From Alphaproteobacteria bacterium (GTDB taxonomy: Bacteria > Pseudomonadota > Alphaproteobacteria > SMXP01), in the NCBI GenBank assembly GCA_028280675.1, contig JANQLI010000264.1, positions 1 through 5,285 on the forward strand: DNA of 5,285 nucleotides. The letters are read 5' to 3'. Of this stretch, positions 1-4,915 are shown piece by piece. The first letter of the stretch is position 1. Every line of letters begins with the position of its first letter. Both the position numbers and the translations under genes were made by a program. The notes under the pieces are model-generated. The model ran no database searches. It was not told the DNA's origin and was given only the letters and a program-made list of their open reading frames with translations.

Positions 1-297
1 TTCGCGGCCCACAGGTTTGTCATCAAGGAGCGACACAAAGGTGCCGTCATCAAGCACCCGGTCGCCAGGCGCGAGGTCGTAAAACGGTTTTGTGTGTGTG
101 CTCTGCGCCGCTGTGGCGAGTGTGTCTTCAGCCAGAGGCGCGGCGTTTTGCGTATCGGGCTCCTGGTGATGGGAGGTCTCCGCGCTATCGCTATTATCAC
201 CAAAGTCGGCGGCCATCTCAGCGTCTGTGTGGAGCGGTGCCAGGTCTGGGCTGTCAGCCACTTCAGCTTTGCGTTTCAAGCGTCTTCTGCGTCTCAT
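1..297 (-). CDS. Hypothetical protein, N-terminal 99 residues (cut by left edge)
   Basis: This minus-strand frame is open from an ATG at 297 to the window edge, so only the first 99 residues are visible. The start is well supported by AAGGGGGA four bases upstream and by a good promoter just before it (319-347). Residues 1-10 (MRRRRRLKRK) are almost all basic. Residues 11-69 are rich in D, E, A, S, T, P and Q and look disordered, with no hydrophobic segment and therefore no signal peptide or membrane anchor in the visible part. From about residue 71 the sequence looks folded, with the motif FYDLAPGDRVLDDGTF. I do not recognise the family. A cytoplasmic or nucleic-acid/membrane-surface binding protein with a disordered N-terminal tail would fit, but this is inference from composition only. 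It lies downstream of the receptor gene but is separated from it by a terminator and has its own promoter, so it is probably an independent unit. Confidence 0.72.
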   Translation of the reverse strand, partial: MRRRRRLKRKAEVADSPDLAPLHTDAEMAADFGDNSDSAETSHHQEPDTQNAAPLAEDTLATAAQSTHTKPFYDLAPGDRVLDDGTFVSLLDDKPVGRE

Positions 298-318
298 GAG
301 ATCCCCCTTCAGCGCCCC

Positions 319-347
319 AATATAGCAGAGAGTGTTTTCCGGCGCAA
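319..347 (-). promoter_or_regulatory. Sigma-70-type promoter of the left-edge gene
   Basis: Reading the minus strand, TTGCGC (347-342) is followed after exactly 17 bases by TATATT (324-319). These match the -35 and -10 consensus at 4/6 and 5/6 positions. A TG one base before the -10 hexamer makes it an extended -10 element. The predicted start of transcription is near 312, leaving a leader of about 15 bases that contains the AAGGGGGA ribosome binding site (309-302) before the ATG at 297. Spacing and position are all as expected; no experimental evidence is available. Confidence 0.6.
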
Positions 348-373
348 AACCGATCTGTGCGGGGAAGGGCGGA

Positions 374-416
374 TAAGAGGTCCCTGCCCCTCTGTGCGCT
401 GTCTTGGTAAGAGGTC
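374..416 (-). repeat. Pair of 9-bp direct repeats upstream of the left-edge promoter
   Basis: GACCTCTTA on the minus strand occurs at 416-408 and again at 382-374, 34 bp apart (about three helical turns). The copies lie about 65 and 100 bp upstream of the predicted transcription start of the left-edge gene, where an activator might bind. Flanking bases are only partly conserved. It may be chance; listed because two same-face copies sit directly upstream of a well-formed promoter. Confidence 0.3.
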
Positions 417-460
417 GGGCCACCCATCTATTTTTCCCGCGCGCGGCGCCTAGACGCCCA

Positions 461-496
461 TAAAAAAACCCCCACCGGAAGGCCCGATGGGGGTTT
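461..496 (-). terminator. Intrinsic terminator of the TonB-dependent receptor gene
   Basis: On the minus strand, AAACCCCCA (496-488) pairs perfectly with TGGGGGTTT (474-466). An inner CGG/CCG extension after one mismatch closes a 5-base loop. The T-run continues to 462, giving seven consecutive T. The hairpin starts 24 bp after the receptor stop codon (522-520), the usual place for a Rho-independent terminator. On the plus strand the hairpin is followed only by TTTGAA, so it should work mainly leftwards. Confidence 0.9.
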
Positions 497-519
497 GAAC
501 TGTTTGAATGTGCTTGGTA

Positions 520-3231
520 TTAGAAGCGGAATTTCCCGCGCAGACCCCAAACCCGTGGGTCTGGAAGGCTCACCATGACCCCATCTGTTGGGCCTGGAGG
601 GAAGTACCCATTCTCTGTCGTTGTGACTTGCGAGCCAACATCAACACCGGATTTTACCGTGTCATCGTCAAACACGTTGGTCACGTAGAGGGTTAAGTCC
701 CATTGCTCAGCGCTTAAGCCTGCACGCAGGTCTGCTGTCCAGTAATCATCAAGCAGCTTGACATTATGCTCGTCCATAAAGCGTTCACTGGTGTAAATAC
801 TGGTGCCGCCGACGAACCAGTCCACATCAGCATTGCCAAGCGGTGCGCGATATTCGATGTTCCCAACAAACGCATGCTCAGGAACGTCCTCAATCTTGTT
901 GCCAGTATAGCTGATTATGCACGACGCATCGGGTGAGTCACCGTCAGGTGTGCTGTCTTCAATGCTGCCGGGTTGGCAACCGCCATTTCCAGCATAAATG
1001 TTACGCGCAATATTTGTGGTCGAGGTCGTCCGTTCCTCAAATTTTGTATACTCAGCATCAAGCCACGTATAGGCCGCAGAAAGTGTGAGATTTTCGGTCG
1101 GCGCCCAAAGGGCCTCAATGTCAATCCCCCAGATTTCTGCTTCACCCGCATTTGCGATTCTTCCAACATCGCTCATGGCAGTTTCGTCGAACTGCGTTAC
1201 ACCAACTTGCTTATCGCTATAATCTTGGAAGAAAACACTGCTATTGAGCTGCAATGTATTGTCGAGCCATGTCGTTTTTGCGCCCAGCTCGTATGCACGC
1301 AGCTTTTCAGCTTTGTATACGTTTGATTCGCTGTCGAAGAAGGCCCCAGCGGTAATCGTGCTGATGCCCCCTGGCTTCACGCCATCGGCAATCGAGAAAT
1401 ACACCAAAGCATCATCATTTGGTGTCCAATTCAGCGTGATTTTTGGAGCTATAAAATTCTCAGAATTTTTAACAACATCACCACTTGTGCGCGCTTGCAC
1501 CCAATCGCCCGTCGAAAGGAGAAGCGGGCTTGATGGCGTGGTAAAATCAGAGCATGTTTTTGCATCGCCAAGAGCGGTTGTATAGGCGAGAGTGAGGTCA
1601 TTGTCACAAACGGCACCCTGCACATCGATTTCTTCATGCACATAGCGTGCTTCGAACGTGACATTAAATTGCTCGTTAATGTCCCATTCCGCCATGCCGT
1701 AAAGCGACCAATGCTCTGTGTCGCGTTTGCCGACCCGGTTTGCCGTGTCAACTAACGGCAAGTTCAATGATGCGACAGGCCGCGTTGAGAGGTCTGTGAA
1801 ACCCCGGAAAACAGCCGTTGTGATGGTTGCGCTGTTTTCGATTTGCTCGACATCTTCTTTCCAATACAGACCGCCAATGGTGAAATTCCAAGGCCCATCT
1901 AAGTCGGTTTGATAACGCAATTCTTGACTGAACAATTTGGTTTCATTGGCAAAGTCAATTTCTTGCGCTGTGGGTGAGCAATCGGCCATGCCGCAATCAG
2001 GCAAGGTAAAGCTAAACAAACCATCAAAAGATGTGTAGCTCCCCGCCGCTAAATAGTCCCAATCGCTATCAAAGTTTTGTTGCGATTCGACATTCGCATA
2101 GCCGGTGTATGACGTTAATGTTCCTGAATCCAAATCCCAGGTCGAAACCAATGTCACATTCAGGTTATCAACTTCAGACCCTTTGTAGTCATCGCCTGTG
2201 CGTGGATCTGGGCTTAACTCAAGTTCCAAATCATCACCATCAGGCATTGTGCCTACCACGAGAAGTTTTGGATTAGCGAAACAACTGCCAATACGGCCAT
2301 CAAGATCACCAAGCGCTGGTGGGCCACCGGCATAAGGAAGGCCTGCACAACCTGGGTAAAATGACTCAATGCCGAAAGCACCAAGAATACCACTGCTTCT
2401 TAAAATTTCTGGCGGAAGTGGTTGCAGGAAGTTTGAGTCAACTCGTGCTTGAGGACGGACCTCATATTCATCTTCAGAATAAGCCGCTCTCAATTTAAAG
2501 CTTATTGAATCCGTTGCTTCCCAAAGTGTCGTTGCCGCAAGACCCCAGCCTTCGCTGCCGCCAACTTCATTGCCGGTCACAGCATTATCGTGGAAGCCGC
2601 CTTCGTCTGACCAAATCGCGTTCACGCGAAGGCCAAGCCCTTCCGCAATAGGCCCGCTGACAGCGCCATTGAGATTATATTGGTCATCGGTTGCGAAATC
2701 GAAGCCTGCTTCCGCTTCAAACTCGTCCATGTTTGGGTTTTTGGTGATGTATTGCACGGCGCCAGCAAAAGCGGAACGACCGTAAAGCGCACTTTGCGGG
2801 CCTTTTACGACCTCAATGCGCTCAACATCAACAAGACGCTGATTGACAAGAAACGCACCACCGGCGGTTGATACCGCTTCACCGGTAAAGTCGATGCCGT
2901 CAACCAAGAAAGCCGCATTCGGGCGGCCACGCGTTGGCGACATCCCGCGGATCACGATCCGTGTGTCTTGGCCGCCAAAGCCTTCATCGAATTGAATGCC
3001 TGCGGAAAACTTTGCTAAGTCTTGCGCATTGCCAATGCCAAATTTCTCAATCGATTGGGAATCGAATGCTTCAACGCTGATCGGCACGTCCTGCAGATTC
3101 TCTTCCCGCTTCCGGGTTGTGACCAAGATCTCGCTGATCTGTGCCCAACCGGCCGTTGGTAATGAAACAGATGCTGGCACGCCAAGAATCGCGGCGGCGG
3201 CAACACTGTGAATAAGTTGTTTTTTGAACAT
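520..3231 (-). CDS. TonB-dependent outer-membrane receptor, 903 aa
   Basis: An outer-membrane active transporter that would import a scarce substrate using energy passed from TonB-ExbB-ExbD. Residues 1-31 are a signal peptide (basic start, hydrophobic stretch AAAAILGV, cleavage near GWAQ). A TonB box follows at once (SEILVTT, 33-39), then RKREENLQDVPISV typical of alphaproteobacterial receptors. There is no FecA-type N-terminal signalling domain. The plug domain covers about 45-165 and ends with VERIEVVKGPQSALYGRSAF. The beta-barrel runs from about 170 to 903 and ends in Phe (GKFRF), the usual outer-membrane insertion signal. The ATG at 3231 is preferred over an in-frame TTG at 3249 because AGGGGGA lies five bases before it and the signal peptide begins there. 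All eight cysteines fall into local pairs: 295/317, 413/418, 542/560 and 751/771. The gene appears monocistronic, with its own terminator. The substrate is unknown: siderophore, vitamin, sugar or aromatic ligand are all possible. Confidence 0.95.
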   Translation of the reverse strand: MFKKQLIHSVAAAAILGVPASVSLPTAGWAQISEILVTTRKREENLQDVPISVEAFDSQSIEKFGIGNAQDLAKFSAGIQFDEGFGGQDTRIVIRGMSPTRGRPNAAFLVDGIDFTGEAVSTAGGAFLVNQRLVDVERIEVVKGPQSALYGRSAFAGAVQYITKNPNMDEFEAEAGFDFATDDQYNLNGAVSGPIAEGLGLRVNAIWSDEGGFHDNAVTGNEVGGSEGWGLAATTLWEATDSISFKLRAAYSEDEYEVRPQARVDSNFLQPLPPEILRSSGILGAFGIESFYPGCAGLPYAGGPPALGDLDGRIGSCFANPKLLVVGTMPDGDDLELELSPDPRTGDDYKGSEVDNLNVTLVSTWDLDSGTLTSYTGYANVESQQNFDSDWDYLAAGSYTSFDGLFSFTLPDCGMADCSPTAQEIDFANETKLFSQELRYQTDLDGPWNFTIGGLYWKEDVEQIENSATITTAVFRGFTDLSTRPVASLNLPLVDTANRVGKRDTEHWSLYGMAEWDINEQFNVTFEARYVHEEIDVQGAVCDNDLTLAYTTALGDAKTCSDFTTPSSPLLLSTGDWVQARTSGDVVKNSENFIAPKITLNWTPNDDALVYFSIADGVKPGGISTITAGAFFDSESNVYKAEKLRAYELGAKTTWLDNTLQLNSSVFFQDYSDKQVGVTQFDETAMSDVGRIANAGEAEIWGIDIEALWAPTENLTLSAAYTWLDAEYTKFEERTTSTTNIARNIYAGNGGCQPGSIEDSTPDGDSPDASCIISYTGNKIEDVPEHAFVGNIEYRAPLGNADVDWFVGGTSIYTSERFMDEHNVKLLDDYWTADLRAGLSAEQWDLTLYVTNVFDDDTVKSGVDVGSQVTTTENGYFPPGPTDGVMVSLPDPRVWGLRGKFRF

Positions 3232-3236
3232 AATTG

Positions 3237-3243
3237 TCCCCCT
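3237..3243 (-). promoter_or_regulatory. Ribosome binding site that fixes the receptor start
   Basis: AGGGGGA on the minus strand lies five bases upstream of the ATG at 3231. It falls inside the longer frame that begins with TTG at 3249, so it argues that translation starts at the ATG. The same AGGGGGA core precedes the left-edge gene at 297. Confidence 0.75.
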
Positions 3244-3286
3244 GTTCAATACGATGAAAGGTCTTCCGTGTTTGCGGGTATTTCAC

Positions 3287-3315
3287 CTTTTAAATATCTT
3301 GGCGTAATCCCCCAA
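3287..3315 (-). promoter_or_regulatory. Candidate promoter of the receptor gene (weak)
   Basis: On the minus strand TTGGGG (3315-3310), a 17-base spacer, then TAAAAG (3292-3287) gives a plausible but weak sigma-70 match and would leave a leader of about 50 bases. A competing -10 is TATAAA at 3378-3373, which has no good -35 but would place the palindrome at 3388-3405 over its -35 region. The sequence does not decide between them. I saw no cobalamin- or TPP-riboswitch signature motifs in the leader. Confidence 0.25.
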
Positions 3316-3380
3316 CCACGACGACAGCACATTTACGCTTCTTGATTGCGCCTATGTTACTTCGTTACCCTATTTATACA

Positions 3381-3386
3381 TATAAT
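3381..3386 (+). promoter_or_regulatory. Consensus TATAAT facing right (candidate -10)
   Basis: A perfect TATAAT on the plus strand, within an AT-rich patch (3371-3390). It would start transcription near 3393, about 50 bp before a small ORF with a good ribosome binding site. No recognisable -35 hexamer lies 16-18 bp upstream (TTACTT is the nearest), so the promoter may be weak, need an activator, or be chance in AT-rich DNA. Confidence 0.3.
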
Positions 3387-3387
3387 T

Positions 3388-3405
3388 GATGAGGGGCCCT
3401 TCATC
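3388..3405. promoter_or_regulatory. 18-bp near-perfect palindrome, candidate operator
   Basis: GATGAGGGGCCCTTCATC reads almost the same on both strands: eight of nine base pairs of the dyad match, with one G/T exception. It begins two bases after the plus-strand TATAAT, so it would cover the start site of a rightward transcript. It also sits upstream of a leftward TATAAA (3378-3373), overlapping where a -35 would be. A related half-site, GATGAAAGG, occurs at 3253-3261 next to the receptor ribosome binding site. The position and symmetry suit a dimeric regulator. The regulator is unknown and no regulator gene is in the window. Confidence 0.45.
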
Positions 3406-3444
3406 GAAAGTCTGGCTTTATCCGAAGATCGGAGGGGCGCGAAA

Positions 3445-3561
3445 ATGACCGCATGTCATATCGCTGCAACGCGGCATTTTCGAACGGATGTGGTGACGTT
3501 CGTTCTAAAGTCTTGGAAACGCAAGCATCTCGTGCGATTTGGGTATGTATCACTACCATAA
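3445..3561 (+). CDS. Possible small basic protein, 38 aa
   Basis: An ATG at 3445 follows GGAGGGG (3431-3437) at a spacing of seven bases, the best Shine-Dalgarno match on the plus strand here, and the frame closes at TAA 3561. The peptide has seven Lys/Arg and one acidic residue, with a basic cluster KSWKRKHLVR at 22-31 after a short hydrophobic stretch VVTFVL at 16-21. It has no signal peptide and no family I recognise. A TATAAT lies about 60 bp upstream and a hairpin with a T-run follows at 3591-3618, so the parts of a transcription unit are present. The frame is also open upstream to 3346. It could equally be a chance ORF, a leader peptide or part of a non-coding RNA. Confidence is low because it is short and has no visible conservation. 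Confidence 0.25.
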   Translation: MTACHIAATRHFRTDVVTFVLKSWKRKHLVRFGYVSLP

Positions 3562-3590
3562 GGTAGGGCGAAGTAGTGCCAGCCGGCAAC

Positions 3591-3618
3591 TAAGTCCTTT
3601 GACTTATTACACCTTTTT
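3591..3618 (+). terminator. Weak hairpin with T-run (possible terminator)
   Basis: TAAGTC (3591-3596) and GACTTA (3601-3606) form a perfect 6-bp stem with a CTTT loop. A run of five T (3614-3618) follows after seven bases. The stem is AT-rich and the gap before the T-run is long for an intrinsic terminator, so activity is doubtful. It lies 29 bp after the small plus-strand ORF. On the minus strand no T-run follows, so it is unlikely to terminate the aldolase transcript. Confidence 0.2.
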
Positions 3619-3696
3619 CATTCTCACGGCGCGGTTGATTTCTATGTGAGTGTTGCCGAATTACCATAGCCCAGAAGCATGATGCCGTGACGCAGG

Positions 3697-4086
3697 TCAT
3701 CCGCGCACACGGTAAAACTCCACCATTGTCGCAGCGGCGTCTTCATAGATCTCCGGTTTTTGCAGCGACACCCGGCACGCCTCAACCCGTTTATCTTCGA
3801 AACAAAAGCTCACTAATTCTTCGACCAGGGTTTCCAGCAGGTCGGTGTGCGGGCGGGTCGGCCAATTATTGACAATATATTCGTGGATCGGGTGATAGTT
3901 GAAGCACGACTCAATCGTCTCCCCCTCATGTTTGTCTTTATGGGCAAACAGCTCGACATTCACGATCACCCGTTGCGGATTTAATTGATGGCGTTCGATC
4001 TCGGCAATGCCGACGCGCATCTTGATCTCTAAATCGCGCAAGGCAACACGTTGGTAAGAGCGCTGAGGGTCCCAGAGTGGCTGCAT
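3697..4086 (-). CDS. folB: Dihydroneopterin aldolase family protein (FolB/FolX-like), 129 aa
   Basis: A cytoplasmic enzyme of the tunnelling-fold family. FolB cleaves 7,8-dihydroneopterin to 6-hydroxymethyl-7,8-dihydropterin and glycolaldehyde in folate synthesis; FolX epimerises the triphosphate. The family pattern is complete: LRDLEIKMRVGI (16-27), then INDQ-like NPQRVIVNVEL (36-46), FNY (62-64), LLETL (83-87) and KPE near the end (110-112). By alignment from memory with the S. aureus enzyme, the catalytic and substrate-binding residues would be Glu31, Tyr64, Glu85 and Lys110. The length is normal, with about 14 extra residues before the first strand. The ATG at 4086 has TAAGGA eight bases upstream. 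It starts 22 bp after the stop of the SDR gene, so the two are surely co-transcribed. The KP motif favours FolB, but the FolM-like neighbour keeps a FolX-like role open. Confidence 0.88.
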   Translation of the reverse strand: MQPLWDPQRSYQRVALRDLEIKMRVGIAEIERHQLNPQRVIVNVELFAHKDKHEGETIESCFNYHPIHEYIVNNWPTRPHTDLLETLVEELVSFCFEDKRVEACRVSLQKPEIYEDAAATMVEFYRVRG

Positions 4087-4108
4087 AATGGTTATCCTTA
4101 TCGCATGA

Positions 4109-4867
4109 TCAAGAGGGGGTTATGATCGCGCTATCGTCAGGGCCAGACCGGTAACGCTCTCCGCCATCGACATATAAGATTTGCCCTGTGACGGCTTCGG
4201 CGTCTGCGAGATAGGCCACAGCTTCGGCAATGTCGCGCACATCAGGCCCACGTCCCAGCAGATGCTTGGATTGCGCTTCAGCAAATTGGTCTTGTGTTTG
4301 ATGACCGCTCGGCAAAGTCAGGCCTGGGGCGACACCGCAGACACGGATCTGGGGCGCAAGCGCGATGGCAAGGCTTTCGGTCATGGCGGCAAGGCCACTC
4401 TTACTGACGCCATAAGAGAAAAAGCTCGCGCCGGGCTTCGCGATCCGTTGATCAAGCATGTTGATAATCACGCCCGTTGATGGCGGCTTAGTTTGCGCCG
4501 CGAAAGCTTGGCACAGCAATGCCGGTGCGCGCAGGTTGACCATCATCTGACTGTCCCAGCTTTGCGCTGTGAGAGTGGTGATGTGATCGTGATCAAATGT
4601 CGCGGCGTTGTTGACAAGACACGTCAGCGGGCGGTCAAGAGCCGCGCGCGCCTCAGCGACCAGCGTTTCATCATCGGCGCTTTTTGTCAGGTCGGCTTGC
4701 ACACATACCGTCTGGTGTCCGTCTTTGTTGAGATCTGCTGAGAGGGCGTCGGCATCATCCGCTGAGTCATTGTAATGGATCGCGACGGCATAGCCGCGCG
4801 CCGCCAGCATCTGAACGATGCCTTTGCCAAGGCGTTGCGCCCCTCCTGTCACCAAAGCTGTTTTCAT
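4109..4867 (-). CDS. SDR oxidoreductase, pteridine reductase (PTR1/FolM)-like, 252 aa
   Basis: A cytoplasmic short-chain dehydrogenase/reductase with a Rossmann fold, probably reducing dihydropterins or dihydrofolate with NADPH. Residues 7-14 (TGGAQRLG) fit the TGxxxRxG motif that marks PTR1/FolM-type reductases. HYNDS at 31-35, ALSADLN at 41-47 and VQADL at 56-60 match the corresponding PTR1 stretches. NNAATF (86-91) ends in the Phe that stacks on the pterin in PTR1. The active site is Asp139, Tyr152, Lys156: IINMLDQR puts Asp where ordinary SDRs have Ser, as in PTR1. VAPG (179-182) and the C-terminal GQILYVDGG are standard. The ATG at 4867 has TAAGGA nine bases upstream. The gene lies 48 bp after the glycosyltransferase stop and 22 bp before the aldolase start, consistent with a pterin pathway role. 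The Arg of PTR1's HYHRS is Asp34 here, so cofactor preference is uncertain. A general SDR of other specificity is the alternative. Confidence 0.88.
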   Translation of the reverse strand: MKTALVTGGAQRLGKGIVQMLAARGYAVAIHYNDSADDADALSADLNKDGHQTVCVQADLTKSADDETLVAEARAALDRPLTCLVNNAATFDHDHITTLTAQSWDSQMMVNLRAPALLCQAFAAQTKPPSTGVIINMLDQRIAKPGASFFSYGVSKSGLAAMTESLAIALAPQIRVCGVAPGLTLPSGHQTQDQFAEAQSKHLLGRGPDVRDIAEAVAYLADAEAVTGQILYVDGGERYRSGPDDSAIITPS

Positions 4868-4915
4868 ATATAAAGGTCCTTATTGTGCCGCACCATAAAC
4901 CGCTGCGCGCGTCCG

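Larger units (their letters stand above)
3232..3696. other. 465-bp intergenic region with regulatory-looking structure
   Basis: This stretch separates the start of the receptor gene from the end of the aldolase gene. It is AT-richer than the genes to its right. It holds the receptor ribosome binding site and candidate promoters, a near-perfect palindrome (3388-3405), a plus-strand TATAAT (3381-3386), a possible 38-codon gene (3445-3561), and inverted repeats at 3481-3502, 3553-3566 and 3591-3606. There is no convincing minus-strand terminator after the aldolase stop at 3697, and I see no tRNA or known structured RNA. From 3619 to 3696 nothing stands out. Confidence 0.6.

Noticed and set aside
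94..453. 119-codon plus-strand frame at the left edge
   Set aside because: It lies mostly antisense to the left-edge gene and crosses its promoter; it lacks a good ribosome binding site and its composition is not protein-like.
973..1585. Two overlapping plus-strand frames of more than 110 codons inside the receptor gene
   Set aside because: Both are antisense to a clearly coding region whose protein is recognisable, with no initiation signals; they are shadow frames.
3232..3249. In-frame TTG start that would lengthen the receptor by six residues (909 aa)
   Set aside because: The AGGGGGA ribosome binding site lies within those codons and directs initiation to the ATG at 3231, where a normal signal peptide begins.
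3244..3380. Riboswitch (cobalamin or TPP) in the receptor leader
   Set aside because: TonB-dependent receptors of cobalamin or thiamine often have one, but I could not find the conserved core sequences of either class.
3401..3589. 62-codon minus-strand frame in the intergenic region
   Set aside because: No convincing ribosome binding site was seen before its start, no recognisable protein features, and it overlaps the better-supported plus-strand small ORF and the palindrome.
4868..4915. Separate promoter or terminator between the glycosyltransferase and SDR genes
   Set aside because: The 48-bp gap has no stem with a T-run and no matched -35/-10 pair; read-through transcription is simpler.
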